Shown: one piece after another, positions 1 through 8,747 of the stretch
Layout: each line of letters opens with the position of its first letter
How positions within the stretch are numbered: the stretch's first letter is position 1
Assembly: GCA_050184585.1 (NCBI GenBank)
Contig: JBFXAF010000001.1
Location: forward strand, 558,001 to 622,000
Origin: JBFXAF01 sp050184585
Lineage (GTDB): Bacteria; Pseudomonadota; Alphaproteobacteria; Rhizobiales; Rhizobiaceae
Length of the DNA: 64,000 nucleotides
Reading direction: 5' to 3'
The notes under the pieces: generated by a model
Databases searched by the model: none
Seen by the model: only the letters and a program-made list of their open reading frames with translations
Told to the model about the DNA's origin: nothing
Made by a program: the position numbers and the translations under genes

Positions 1-179
1 GATGGCCGCGACCAGCGGCGATCATCGGCATGCCGGTCGGCTTCGTCGGGGCGGCGGAATCGAAGGACGCCCTGGCATCGAGCGGTACAGACATCCCCTG
101 GGCCATCGTGAAAGGCCGGCTCGGCGGCAGCGCCATGACGGTGGCGGCCGTCAACGCGCTGGCGAGGCCCGGCCTGTGA
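1..179 (+). CDS. cobH: Precorrin-8X methylmutase, C-terminal part
   Basis: CobH moves the methyl group from C-11 to C-12 of precorrin-8X to give hydrogenobyrinate in aerobic cobalamin synthesis. Only the last 58 codons are present; the 5' part lies outside the window. The visible C-terminus reads AAIIGMPVGFVGAAESK followed by PWAIVKGRLGGSAM, the glycine-rich closing segment typical of CbiC/CobH. The stop TGA (177-179) overlaps the GTG start of cobI by four bases, so the genes are translationally coupled. The following cobI and cobJ confirm the assignment. Confidence 0.9.
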   Translation, partial: WPRPAAIIGMPVGFVGAAESKDALASSGTDIPWAIVKGRLGGSAMTVAAVNALARPGL

Positions 180-907
180 CGACGACCGGCACGCTCTACG
201 GCGTCGGCACGGGGCCAGGAGACCCGGAACTGCTGACGCTCAAGGCCGCGCGCATCCTGGCGGCAGTGGATGTGGTCGCCCACTTCGCCAAGCGCGGGCG
301 CGCCGGCAACGCGCAGGCGATCGTCGCCGGACGTCTCAAGGACGGGGCGACGCTGCTGCCCCTGCTCTATCCGGTGACCACCGAGATCGACAAGGACCAT
401 GACGAGTACCGTGGCGCCATCGCCGACTTCTTCGACGCATCGGCCGAACTGGTCGCCGGTCATCTGGCGCGTGGCAGCGATGTCGCGGTGCTGTCGGAGG
501 GCGACCCGCTCTTCTACGGCTCCTACATGCACCTGCATGTGCGGCTGGCCGGACGTTTCCCGACGGAGGTCGTTCCGGGCGTGACCGCGATGTCCGGCTG
601 CTGGTCGCTGGCCGGCGCGCCGATCACCCAGGGCGACGACGTGCTGGCCGTGCTTCCGGGCACGCTCTCGGCGGCGGCGCTGACGCGCCGCTTCGAAGAC
701 GCGGACGCGGCGGTGGTCATGAAGGTCGGACGCAACCTGGCCAAGATACGCGCCGCGCTCAGCGCGGCCGGGCGCCTGGATCGCGCGATCTATGTCGAGC
801 GCGGCACCATGGCGGACGGACGGTCGATGCGGCTCGCCGACAAGACGGACGACGAGGCGCCGTACTTCTCCATCGTGCTCGTGCCGGGGTGGAGCGCGCG
901 GTCATGA
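176..907 (+). CDS. cobI: Precorrin-2 C20-methyltransferase
   Basis: SAM-dependent methylation of precorrin-2 at C-20 to precorrin-3A, in the cytoplasm. About 243 residues, normal for the family. The GTG at 176 is chosen because the protein then opens TLYGVGTGPGDPELLTLKA, the first tetrapyrrole-methylase motif, and because GTG overlaps the cobH stop. The open frame extends further upstream, but only as unrelated shadow sequence. The second motif SEGDPLFYGSYMHL and the VVPGVTAMSG segment are also present. The C-20 specificity rests on overall resemblance to CobI/CbiL and on its place between cobH and cobJ. Confidence 0.93.
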   Translation: MTTTGTLYGVGTGPGDPELLTLKAARILAAVDVVAHFAKRGRAGNAQAIVAGRLKDGATLLPLLYPVTTEIDKDHDEYRGAIADFFDASAELVAGHLARGSDVAVLSEGDPLFYGSYMHLHVRLAGRFPTEVVPGVTAMSGCWSLAGAPITQGDDVLAVLPGTLSAAALTRRFEDADAAVVMKVGRNLAKIRAALSAAGRLDRAIYVERGTMADGRSMRLADKTDDEAPYFSIVLVPGWSARS

Positions 908-1668
908 CCGGCAGCCTGACGGTGATCGGCACCGGTCCGGGCGCGCCGGGGCAGATGACGCCGGAAGCCGCGCTCGCGGCGACCGGCGCTGACGAATTCT
1001 TCGGCTACGGCCCCTATCTCGACCGCCTCGAGCTACGGCCCGACCAGACACGCGTCGCCTCGGACAATCGCGAGGAACTGGCCCGGGCGCGTTCGGCGCT
1101 GGAGCGCGCGGCGCGCGGCGTGCGGGTGGCGGTCGTGTCCGGCGGCGATCCCGGCGTCTTCGCCATGGCGGCGGCGGTGTGCGAGGCCGTCGAGGCGGGA
1201 CCGGCGGCCTGGCGGGACATCGAAATCACCGTCGTGCCGGGCGTGACAGCCATGCTCGCCGTCGCGGCGAAAGCCGGAGCGCCGCTCGGGCACGACTTCT
1301 GCGCCATCTCGCTGTCGGACAACCTCAAGCCCTGGGCGACAATCGAACGGCGGCTGGAGGCCGTGGCGCGGGCTGGATTCGTCGTCGCGCTCTACAATCC
1401 CGTGAGCAAGGCCCGGCCGTGGCAGCTCGGTTCCGCGTTCGAGCTGTTGCGCGGCGTGCTGCCGGACACGACGCCGGTGATCTTCGGCAGGGCCGCGGGC
1501 CGCCCGGACGAACGCATCACCGTGGCCACGCTGGGGAAGGCCGACCCCGGCGTCGCAGACATGGCGACCTGCGTCATCGTCGGCTCGCCGGAGACCAGGA
1601 TCATCGCGCGCAACGGCCGCGCGTCGCTGGTCTACACGCCGCGCTTTTCCGCCGAGGCCAAGCGGTGA
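904..1668 (+). CDS. cobJ: Precorrin-3B C17-methyltransferase
   Basis: Catalyses C-17 methylation with ring contraction (precorrin-3B to precorrin-4). The ATG at 904 overlaps the cobI stop (ATGA); an in-frame codon at 889 is possible but less likely. About 254 residues with tetrapyrrole-methylase motifs GTGPGAPGQMTPEA at the N-terminus, SGGDPGVFAMA near residue 80 and VVPGVTAMLA. The PVSKARPWQLG and FGRAAGRPDERI segments are typical of CobJ/CbiH. CobJ needs CobG or an equivalent to make its substrate; no cobG is visible here. The 3' end overlaps the convergent cobK by 37 bases. Confidence 0.93.
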   Translation: MTGSLTVIGTGPGAPGQMTPEAALAATGADEFFGYGPYLDRLELRPDQTRVASDNREELARARSALERAARGVRVAVVSGGDPGVFAMAAAVCEAVEAGPAAWRDIEITVVPGVTAMLAVAAKAGAPLGHDFCAISLSDNLKPWATIERRLEAVARAGFVVALYNPVSKARPWQLGSAFELLRGVLPDTTPVIFGRAAGRPDERITVATLGKADPGVADMATCVIVGSPETRIIARNGRASLVYTPRFSAEAKR

Positions 1669-2399
1669 GCGATCATGTCCATCAGATCATCGACCGCCGC
1701 GGCGGAAGGAACGTCCGGCAGAACCGGCCGGTCGATCATGACGACTTCGACGCCGAGCCGGCGCGCCGCCGCGATCTTGCCGACGGTCGCCGAACCGCCG
1801 CTGTTCTTCGACACCAGCACGTCGATCCGCTCGGCCGCCATCAGCTCGGCCTCGGCCGCTTCGCCGAACGGTCCTCGCGCGAGGATGTAGCGCGCGTCGG
1901 GCACGCCGAGCGGCGGCTCGACCGCATCGACGGAGCGGATCAGGTAGGCGTTCCGGGGCGCAGCCTCGAAGGCATGGACCTCGTTGCGACCCAGCGTGAG
2001 GAACACTCGCCGCGGTGGCCCGGCAAGCGCCGCGGCAGCGGCGTCGACATCGGCGACGATCGTCCAGCGGTCGCCGGCTACGGCCTGCCAGGCGGGCCGG
2101 CGCAATGCGAGCAGCGGGACGCGCGCGCGGCGCGCCGCCGCCGCCGCATTGGCCGACATGCGCGCGGCGTAGGGGTGGGTGGCGTCGACAAGGAGCGAAA
2201 CCCGCTCGCCGACGAGGTGGGCCGCGAGTCCTTCGGCGCCGCCGAAACCGCCGGAAATCACGGGAACGCCCTGCGCGACGGGTTCGGCCGTCCGTCCGGC
2301 GAGCGACAGGGTCACCGCGCAATCGCCTCGCGCGGCAAGCCGCGCCGCGATCGTGCGCGCGTCGCCCGTGCCGCCGAGGATCAGGATGCGGTGCGTCAT
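1632..2399 (-). CDS. cobK: Precorrin-6A reductase
   Basis: NADPH-dependent reduction of precorrin-6A to precorrin-6B (CobK/CbiJ family), about 255 residues. The N-terminus RILILGGTGDARTIAARLA is the family's nucleotide-binding loop; DATHPYAARMSANAA and VSKNSGGSATVGKI are further CobK hallmarks. The ATG at 2399 is chosen because the product then starts directly at that motif; the frame remains open upstream over cobL, but that is antisense shadow. It is the only gene of the cluster on the minus strand. It overlaps the cobJ 3' end (37 bases), and its start codon shares two bases with the cobL start codon. Confidence 0.93.
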   Translation of the reverse strand: MTHRILILGGTGDARTIAARLAARGDCAVTLSLAGRTAEPVAQGVPVISGGFGGAEGLAAHLVGERVSLLVDATHPYAARMSANAAAAARRARVPLLALRRPAWQAVAGDRWTIVADVDAAAAALAGPPRRVFLTLGRNEVHAFEAAPRNAYLIRSVDAVEPPLGVPDARYILARGPFGEAAEAELMAAERIDVLVSKNSGGSATVGKIAAARRLGVEVVMIDRPVLPDVPSAAAVDDLMDMIAHRLASAEKRGV

Positions 2400-3639
2400 G
2401 GCGGCTGAAAACCCGACCGTGAATGCCGTTCCCGCAACCGGTCGGTGGCTGGCGGTGGTCGGCATAGGCGAGGACGGTCTAGCGGGTCTCGGCGAGGAGG
2501 CCAAGCGGGCGATCTCCGATGCGTCGGTCGTGTTCGGCGGCGAGAGGCATCTGGCGCTGGCCGCCCCGATCATCCGCGGCGACGCGAGACCATGGCCGAG
2601 CCCATTCGATGCCTCGGCGGTGACGGGACAGCGCGGCAAGGCCGTCTGCGTGCTCGCATCCGGCGATCCGTTCCTGCATGGGGTTGGCGCGACGCTCGCG
2701 CGGACCATCAACGCCGGCGAGATGCGGGTCTTCCCTGGCCCATCCGCGTTCAGCCTGGCGGCTGCACGGCTGGGCTGGCCGCTCGCGGAAATCGAGACGA
2801 TCAGCCTGCACGGAAAGCCGGTCGACCTCATACGGCCGCTGCTCCACCCGGGACGGCGCGTGCTGGCGCTCACGTCGGACGCGAAGGGACCGGAGGCGAT
2901 CGCCCGGCTGCTCACCGGCACGGGTCTCGGCGCCTCGATCGTCACCGTTCTGGAGGCGCTGGGCGGTCCACGCGAGCGCCAACGATCCATGGCCGCCGAC
3001 AGGTTTTCGATGGCTGCGATCGATGCGCTCAACGTGGTTGCGGTCGAGGCCGTGGCCACCGCGGACGCTCGCATCCTGCCTCTCACGCCCGGCCTGCCGG
3101 ACGCGCTGTTCGAGCATGACGGACAGATCACCAAGCGCGACGTGCGCGCGCTGACCCTGGCCGCACTGGCGCCGCGGCGCGGCGAGCATCTCGTCGACAT
3201 CGGCGCGGGCTCGGGCTCCGTCTCCATCGAATGGATGCTGGCAGACGCCTCGTTGAGGGCGACGGCAATCGAGGCCGATCCCGAACGTGCGGCCCGCATC
3301 GGCCGCAACGCCGCCGCCTGCGGCGTGCCGGGTCTCGCCGTGGTCGAGGGTACCGCACCGGCGGCGCTCGACAGCCTCGCGGCCCCCGACGCGATCTTCG
3401 TCGGCGGCGGCCTCGGCGACGATGGCGTCGCGGACGCAGCGATCACCCTGCTGAAGCCGGGCGGGCGGCTGGTCGCCAATGCCGTGACCCTGGAATCGGA
3501 GGCGCTGCTGGCCGCCCTCTACGCGCGCCTCGGCGGCAACCTCATCCGGGTCGCCATTTCGCGCGCGGAGCCCGTCGGGACGATGAGCGGATGGCGCCCC
3601 GCCATGCCGGTCACGCAATGGTCGTGGGTGAAGCCGTGA
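2398..3639 (+). CDS. cobL: Precorrin-6Y C5,15-methyltransferase (decarboxylating), CbiE-CbiT fusion
   Basis: Bifunctional enzyme: methylates C-5 and C-15 of precorrin-6B and decarboxylates the C-12 acetate side chain, giving precorrin-8X. About 413 residues. The N-terminal half is CbiE-like (LAVVGIGEDGLAGLGEEA, LASGDPFLHGVGA). The C-terminal half from about residue 240 is a CbiT-like Rossmann methyltransferase with the SAM loop LVDIGAGSGSVSIEWM. The ATG at 2398 lies within CATG and shares two bases with the cobK start, so the plus-strand transcript must cross antisense cobK. The stop overlaps the GTG start of cobE. Confidence 0.94.
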   Translation: MAAENPTVNAVPATGRWLAVVGIGEDGLAGLGEEAKRAISDASVVFGGERHLALAAPIIRGDARPWPSPFDASAVTGQRGKAVCVLASGDPFLHGVGATLARTINAGEMRVFPGPSAFSLAAARLGWPLAEIETISLHGKPVDLIRPLLHPGRRVLALTSDAKGPEAIARLLTGTGLGASIVTVLEALGGPRERQRSMAADRFSMAAIDALNVVAVEAVATADARILPLTPGLPDALFEHDGQITKRDVRALTLAALAPRRGEHLVDIGAGSGSVSIEWMLADASLRATAIEADPERAARIGRNAAACGVPGLAVVEGTAPAALDSLAAPDAIFVGGGLGDDGVADAAITLLKPGGRLVANAVTLESEALLAALYARLGGNLIRVAISRAEPVGTMSGWRPAMPVTQWSWVKP

Positions 3640-4016
3640 TCGCCGCCGGCATCGGTTGCCGTCGCGGGGCGGGGGCGGACGACGTGTCAGGCGCGGTCGA
3701 AGCAGCGCTCGCCGCGTATGGACGCGACATCAGCCTGGTCGGCCGGTTCGCCACGTCGGCGAGGAAGTCCGCCGAGACCGGCATCATCGCCGCCGCCAGC
3801 AAGCTCGGGCTCGACGTGATCGCGGTGGCTGACGAGGTTCTGCAGGCGATGGCCGCAAGGACGCTGACCCGGTCGAAGCATTCGCTGGGCGCGACCGCCC
3901 TGCCCTCGCTGTCGGAAGCCGCCGCGCTGGCGGCAGCCGGCAAAGAGGCCCGCCTGCTCGGACCGCGCGTCGCTTTCGGAGGGGCCACCTGCGCGCTGGC
4001 GGAGTTCACGCCATGA
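3636..4016 (+). CDS. cobE: CobE / CbiG C-terminal-domain protein
   Basis: Small cobalamin-cluster protein, about 126 residues, homologous to the C-terminal domain of CbiG. CobE is needed for cobalamin synthesis, but its exact role is not settled. Visible marks: AAGIGCRRGAGADDV at the start, SARKSAETGIIAAA in the middle, and SLSEAAALAAAG with FGGATCALAEF at the end. The GTG at 3636 overlaps the cobL stop (GTGA); an ATG at 3618 is the alternative. The ATG of cobM overlaps its stop. Membership of the pathway is clear from position; the reaction is not. Confidence 0.85.
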   Translation: MIAAGIGCRRGAGADDVSGAVEAALAAYGRDISLVGRFATSARKSAETGIIAAASKLGLDVIAVADEVLQAMAARTLTRSKHSLGATALPSLSEAAALAAAGKEARLLGPRVAFGGATCALAEFTP

Positions 4017-4774
4017 CGGTGCACTTCATCGGGGCCGGGCCGGGAGCCGCAGATCTGATCACCGTCAGGGGGCGCGATCTGATCGCCCTCTGTCCGGTCT
4101 GCCTCTTCGCCGGGTCGACCGTCTCGCGTGATCTGCTCTCCTGGTGCACGCCCGGCACGCGCGTCGTCGACACCGCGCCGATGTCGCTCGACGAGATCAT
4201 TGCGGAGTATCGGCGCGCGCACGAGGCGGGGGAGGATGTGGCGCGGCTGCATTCCGGCGACCTGTCGGTCTGGAGCGCGGTCGCCGAGCAGGCGCGCCGC
4301 CTCGACGCGCTCGGCATCCCCTACACGATGACGCCGGGCGTGCCGGCATTCGCCGCGGCGGCAGCCGCGCTGCGGCAGGAACTCACCATTCCGGAAGTGG
4401 GACAGAGCCTCGTCCTGACGCGCATCTCGGGACGCGCCTCCGCCATGCCGCCCGGCGAGACGCTGGCCGGATTCGGTGCGACCGGCGCGACGCTCGCCAT
4501 CCACCTGGCGATCCATGCGCTCGACGGCATCGTCGCAGAACTCGCGCCGATCTACGGCGCGGACTGCCCGGTAGCGATCGTCTTTCGCGCGACTTGGCCC
4601 GAGGAACGAATCCTGCGCGGCACCCTTGCTGACATCGAGGCGCGCGTCGCCGCCGAGCCCATCGAGCGGTCGGCCATCATCTTCGTCGGACGGGCGCTGG
4701 CTGTGGACGGTTTTCGCGACAGCGCGCTCTACGACGCCCATTACCAGCGTCGGTTCCGCGGGCGCGGCGCATGA
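4013..4774 (+). CDS. cobM: Precorrin-4 C11-methyltransferase
   Basis: Methylates precorrin-4 at C-11 with SAM, giving precorrin-5. 253 residues with the tetrapyrrole-methylase opening VHFIGAGPGAADLITVRG, the second motif RLHSGDLSVWSAVAEQ, and the TMTPGVPAFAAAAAAL segment. CAGSTVS-like sequence FAGSTVSRDLLSW is typical of CobM/CbiF. The start overlaps the cobE stop and the stop overlaps the cobA start, each by four bases. Confidence 0.94.
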   Translation: MTVHFIGAGPGAADLITVRGRDLIALCPVCLFAGSTVSRDLLSWCTPGTRVVDTAPMSLDEIIAEYRRAHEAGEDVARLHSGDLSVWSAVAEQARRLDALGIPYTMTPGVPAFAAAAAALRQELTIPEVGQSLVLTRISGRASAMPPGETLAGFGATGATLAIHLAIHALDGIVAELAPIYGADCPVAIVFRATWPEERILRGTLADIEARVAAEPIERSAIIFVGRALAVDGFRDSALYDAHYQRRFRGRGA

Positions 4775-5571
4775 GCCTCGAAACCGCCCTCGGCCGCCTC
4801 AGGCACATCGCGCCGTCGCTGGAGCCGGGTGATGTGTGGCTTGCAGGCGCCGGGCCCGGCGATCCCGGCTGCCTGACGCTCGACGTACTGTCCGGCCTCG
4901 CCCAGGCCGACGCACTGGTCCACGACGCGCTGGTGTCGGCCGCGGTGCTCGATGTGGCGGGTGACGCCGAACGCTTCTTCGTCGGCAAGCGCGCCGGCCA
5001 GCCGTCGATGAAGCAGCCCGCGATCAACGAGCTGATCGTTCGTCTCGCGCGGGACGGCCGCAAGGTGCTCCGGCTGAAGGGCGGCGATCCCTATGTCTTC
5101 GGGCGCGGCGGCGAGGAGGCCGTAGCGCTGGCGACCGCCGGCATACGGTTCCGCGTGCTTCCCGGAGTGACCGCCGCCGTCGGGGCGCTGGCGGCCGTCG
5201 GCATCCCCGCCACGATGCGCGGCATCAACAAGGCGCTGATCCTGGCAACTGGACATTCGGCCGACGACGAGGAGGATTTCGACTGGGAGGCGCTTGCCCG
5301 CACCGGCCAGCCGATCGTGATCTACATGGCGCTGAGAAGGCTCGGCGCGATATCCGACGCGCTGCTCGCCGGCGGCATGGCGGAGAACACGCCGGCCGCC
5401 GTGGTGATGGCGGCGACCTTGCCCGAGGAGCGCGTGCTCGTCTCCACGCTCGGCCGCGTCGCGGAAGAAGCGGCGCGCGAAGGGCTCGGCTCGCCCGCCC
5501 TCGTCGCATTCGGAGGCATCGTCGCGCTGCGCGCTATCCTGGCGCCATTTCAGATCAGGTCGCTGCCTTGA
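4771..5571 (+). CDS. cobA: Uroporphyrinogen-III C-methyltransferase (SUMT)
   Basis: Two-step SAM methylation of uroporphyrinogen III at C-2 and C-7 to precorrin-2, the branch point from heme to cobalamin (and siroheme). 266 residues. Motifs: VWLAGAGPGDPGCLTLDVL near residue 20, VLRLKGGDPYVFGRGGEE near 105, LPGVTAAVGALAAVGIP and the YMALRRL region. There is no CysG-type dehydrogenase/chelatase domain, so this is the stand-alone CobA form. It is coupled on both sides by four-base overlaps. Being inside the cob operon argues for a dedicated cobalamin role. Confidence 0.94.
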   Translation: MSLETALGRLRHIAPSLEPGDVWLAGAGPGDPGCLTLDVLSGLAQADALVHDALVSAAVLDVAGDAERFFVGKRAGQPSMKQPAINELIVRLARDGRKVLRLKGGDPYVFGRGGEEAVALATAGIRFRVLPGVTAAVGALAAVGIPATMRGINKALILATGHSADDEEDFDWEALARTGQPIVIYMALRRLGAISDALLAGGMAENTPAAVVMAATLPEERVLVSTLGRVAEEAAREGLGSPALVAFGGIVALRAILAPFQIRSLP

Positions 5572-6881
5572 GCGCCCGGGGCCTGATCATCGGCGCGGCC
5601 CGTTCGGGCGCGGGCAAGACCAGCATCACCATCGGACTGTTGCGAGCCTTCGCGCGCCGCGGCGTCGCCGTGAGAGGCGCGAAATCCGGGCCGGACTACA
5701 TCGACCCGGCCTTTCATGCCGCCGCCACGGGCAGGCCCGGGCTCAACCTCGACAGCTGGGCGATGGCTCCCGAACTGGTGTCGTCGCTGCTGGCCGGCGC
5801 GACGGACGACACGGAACTGGTGATCGTCGAGAGCGCGATGGGCCTGTTCGACGGCATTCCAGGCGAGAAGGGCCGTACCGGCGCTGCGGCCGACCTGGCG
5901 CGGCGCTACGGCGTTCCGGCCATCCTCGTGCTCGACGTGTCGGGGCAATCCACGACCGCCGCGGCGATCGCTCACGGTTTCCGCAGCTATGATCCCGACG
6001 TCGCGATCGCCGGCGTCATTCTCAACCAGGTCGCCAGCGACAGGCATCAGCGCCTCTGCGGCGAAGCGATCGAGGCGCTTGGCATTCGGGTGCTTGGCGC
6101 AATCCGCCGCGATCCGGAACTGAAGCTGCCCGAGCGACATCTCGGCCTCGTGCAGGCGCGCGAACACGGCGCGCTGGAGACCTTCATCAACAAGGTTGCC
6201 GACACGATCGACACATGCGTCGACCTCGACCGCGTCATGGGTCTTGCCGCTCCGATCGACGTGGCGGCCCGGAACAGCGCATTCGCGCTGCCTCCGCCCG
6301 GCCAGCGGATCGCACTCGCCGACGATGCCGCATTCAGTTTCCTCTATCCACATCACCACGCGCGCTGGCGCGCGGCCGGCGCCGAGATCGTTCCGTTCTC
6401 GCCGCTGGCGGACGAGAGCCCGCGGCTGGACTGCGACGTCTGCTGGCTGCCGGGAGGTTACCCCGAACTGCACGCCGGCCGCCTATCCTCGGCCCGGAAC
6501 TTCAGGAAAGGCATGGAACGGTTCGCGGAGACGAGTCCCATCCACGGCGAGTGCGGAGGGTTCATGGTTCTCGGCGAAGCGATCGAGGACGCGGAAGGCG
6601 CGACCCACCGGATGCTCGGCCTGCTCGGTCAGACGACCAGCTTCGCCAAGCGAAGGATGAACCTGGGCTACCGCCGGGCGCGACTCGTCGAACCCGCGCC
6701 GCTGGGGCCGGTCGGCACCATCGTGCGGGGTCACGAATTCCACTATGCTGTCACCGTGAGTCCCGGTTCGGATACACCGCTCGCCGAACTCGCGGATGGC
6801 GAGGGCCGGCAACTGGGTATGGCGGGTGCGCGTCGTGGGCATGTGACGGGAACGTTCTTCCATGCCATCGCGAGGGACTAG
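5568..6881 (+). CDS. cobB: Hydrogenobyrinate / cobyrinate a,c-diamide synthase
   Basis: ATP- and glutamine-dependent amidation of the a and c carboxylates of hydrogenobyrinate. 437 residues. The N-terminal P-loop domain begins LIIGAARSGAGKTSITIGL; ESAMGLFDGIPG is the second nucleotide-binding segment. The C-terminal half is a class I glutamine amidotransferase-like domain with PGGYPELHA and the cysteine in IHGECGGFMVLG. The start is a TTG at 5568 overlapping the cobA stop (TTGA); no ATG fits as well. Three bases separate it from cobS. Confidence 0.93.
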   Translation: MSARGLIIGAARSGAGKTSITIGLLRAFARRGVAVRGAKSGPDYIDPAFHAAATGRPGLNLDSWAMAPELVSSLLAGATDDTELVIVESAMGLFDGIPGEKGRTGAAADLARRYGVPAILVLDVSGQSTTAAAIAHGFRSYDPDVAIAGVILNQVASDRHQRLCGEAIEALGIRVLGAIRRDPELKLPERHLGLVQAREHGALETFINKVADTIDTCVDLDRVMGLAAPIDVAARNSAFALPPPGQRIALADDAAFSFLYPHHHARWRAAGAEIVPFSPLADESPRLDCDVCWLPGGYPELHAGRLSSARNFRKGMERFAETSPIHGECGGFMVLGEAIEDAEGATHRMLGLLGQTTSFAKRRMNLGYRRARLVEPAPLGPVGTIVRGHEFHYAVTVSPGSDTPLAELADGEGRQLGMAGARRGHVTGTFFHAIARD

Positions 6882-6884
6882 GCG

Positions 6885-7655
6885 ATGACACTGCCGGATC
6901 CGAAGGACGTGCTGACCGACCTTCGCGTAGCGCTGGTGTTCTTCACCCGCCTGCCCCTGCCCCACGGAGCGGACAGCGACCGTCCCTTCGCCTCGAGTCT
7001 CTGGGCGGCGCCTCTCGCCGGCCTCGTGGTCGGGCTCTGCGGCACGATTGCCTATGCAATCGCGTCGGGGCTCGGCGTGCCTCCCGCTGCCGCTGCCGCA
7101 GCCGCGCTGGGCGCCATGCTTGCGGCCACAGGCTGCCTGCACGAAGACGGACTGTGCGATACCGCCGACGGACTTGGCGGCGGGCGCACCAAGGAACGCA
7201 AGCTCGAGATCATGCGCGACAGCCGCATCGGCACGTTCGGCGCCTCGGCGCTCGCCGTCGCCCTGATCGCCAGATGGAGCGCGCTCGCGACGCTGCCGGA
7301 CGCAGAGGCCGTGCTATGGGCACTGGTCGCGGCCGAATGCGGGTCACGCGCGGTGCTCCCCGCATTCATGGCGTTCACACCTGCCGCCCGCAACGACGGA
7401 TTGGCCGCAGCGGTCGGAACGGTTTCACGCGACGTGGCCGGCGTGAGCGTCATTCTGGGCGGGGCGGCCCTGCTCTGCCTCGGGGTGGGCACGGCTCTGT
7501 TCGCGGCCTTCCTTCTCGCTGCTCTGGCGATAGCGCTGCGGTCGCTGGTGATGCGCCTGATCGGCGGCCAGACCGGCGACACGGTCGGCGCCCTCCAGCA
7601 GGGCGCCGAGGTCATCGTGCTCATGGCGGCCTCGGCCGCCTTTACCGCCGCCTGA
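6885..7655 (+). CDS. cobS: Adenosylcobinamide-GDP ribazoletransferase (cobalamin synthase)
   Basis: Integral inner-membrane enzyme that joins adenosylcobinamide-GDP with alpha-ribazole in the last stage of cobalamin assembly (called cobV in the Pseudomonas nomenclature). 256 residues and strongly hydrophobic. The signature lies near residues 85-115: CLHEDGLCDTADGLGGG, then KLEIMRDSRIGTFGASA. Earlier, FFTRLPLP is the typical N-terminal segment. cobT follows directly, so both enzymes of nucleotide-loop assembly are adjacent. Confidence 0.93.
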   Translation: MTLPDPKDVLTDLRVALVFFTRLPLPHGADSDRPFASSLWAAPLAGLVVGLCGTIAYAIASGLGVPPAAAAAAALGAMLAATGCLHEDGLCDTADGLGGGRTKERKLEIMRDSRIGTFGASALAVALIARWSALATLPDAEAVLWALVAAECGSRAVLPAFMAFTPAARNDGLAAAVGTVSRDVAGVSVILGGAALLCLGVGTALFAAFLLAALAIALRSLVMRLIGGQTGDTVGALQQGAEVIVLMAASAAFTAA

Positions 7656-7665
7656 AGGAGTGTTC

Positions 7666-8685
7666 GTGCCAATTTTTGTCGACTTCGCCTCGATCCGCGC
7701 CGCCATGGCCGACCTGTCGACCGGCAGCGAGGCGTCGCAAACCGCCGCTCTCGCCCGTCAAGACACGCTGACGAAGCCCCGGGGCAGCCTTGGCAAGCTG
7801 GAGGCGCTGGCAGCGTGGCTGGCCCGCTGGCAAGGCCGCGCGATGCCGCGCCTCGACCGCGTCGACGTCATCGTCTTCGCGGGCTCGCACGGCGTGACGG
7901 CGCAGGGTGTTTCCGCCTTTCCCGCCGAGGTGACGGCGCAGATGGTGGCGAACTTCGCCGCCGGCGGCGCGGCGATCAACCAGATCGCTCGCGCCGTGGG
8001 CGCGACACTGGCGGTCGTGCCTCTCGACGTCGAGACACCGACCGTGGACTTCACCACCGGCCCCGCCATGGATGAGGGGTCGTTCGCCGCGGCGTTTTCG
8101 ATCGGCTATGAAGCGGTGGCGCAGGATAGCGAGCTGATCTGCCTCGGCGAGATGGGCATCGGCAACACGACCGCGGCGGCGGCGCTCGCGACGGCGCTGT
8201 TCGGCGGAGAGGCGACCAACTGGGTCGGTCGGGGAACCGGAGTGGACGACGCTGGGCTTGCCCGAAAGGCTTCGGCGATCCGGCGAGGGTTCGCGGCCAA
8301 CCCGCAGGCCGCCGGCGATCCATTGCTTGCCGCAGCCGCGCTCGGCGGCCGCGAGCTGGCAGCCATCCTCGGCGCGACGCTTGCCGCCCGGCATCGCGGC
8401 GTGCCGGTCCTGCTCGACGGTTTCGTATCGACCGCCGCCGCCGCGCCTCTCGCCAGACTGGCGCCCGGAGGGCTCGACCATGCGCAGGCCGCCCACGTCT
8501 CCGCCGAGGCCGGTCACCGTGGCCTGCTCGCCGCACTCGGCAAGGAGGCGATCCTCGACCTCGGCATGCGCCTCGGCGAAGGGTCGGGCGCGGCACTCGC
8601 CGTCGGTGTCCTCAGGGCAGCGCTCGCCTGCCATCTCGGCATGGCGAGCTTCTCCGAGGCAGGAGTTTCCGACCGCGAGGCCTGA
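7666..8685 (+). CDS. cobT: Nicotinate-nucleotide:dimethylbenzimidazole phosphoribosyltransferase
   Basis: Makes alpha-ribazole 5'-phosphate from dimethylbenzimidazole and nicotinate mononucleotide (cobU in the Pseudomonas nomenclature). About 339 residues. Motifs: LTKPRGSLGKLEALAAWLA, VFAGSHGVTAQGVSAFP, CLGEMGIGNTTAAAALA, and LLDGFVSTAAAAPLA; the glutamate near the C-terminus (RLGEGSGAALA) matches the family's catalytic base region. The GTG at 7666 is chosen because AAGGAG at 7655-7660 lies five bases upstream; the GTG at 7660 overlaps that ribosome site. It is the last gene of the cob run, followed by 62 bases to mazG. Confidence 0.93.
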   Translation: MPIFVDFASIRAAMADLSTGSEASQTAALARQDTLTKPRGSLGKLEALAAWLARWQGRAMPRLDRVDVIVFAGSHGVTAQGVSAFPAEVTAQMVANFAAGGAAINQIARAVGATLAVVPLDVETPTVDFTTGPAMDEGSFAAAFSIGYEAVAQDSELICLGEMGIGNTTAAAALATALFGGEATNWVGRGTGVDDAGLARKASAIRRGFAANPQAAGDPLLAAAALGGRELAAILGATLAARHRGVPVLLDGFVSTAAAAPLARLAPGGLDHAQAAHVSAEAGHRGLLAALGKEAILDLGMRLGEGSGAALAVGVLRAALACHLGMASFSEAGVSDREA

Positions 8686-8747
8686 GCCCTGTGGACGCAT
8701 CGCCGGCTCGACTGTCCCCGACCGCGCGGCGGGAGTAGAAGCGGCGC

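Noticed and set aside
2400..3479. N-terminal extension of cobK over cobL on the minus strand
   Set aside because: The frame is open, but the extra 360 residues are Ser/Arg/Pro-rich without domains; CobK normally starts directly at the ILGGTGDAR motif.
1..8747. Cobalamin riboswitch for the cob genes
   Set aside because: The gaps inside the cluster are all too short to hold one. If present it lies upstream of the window.
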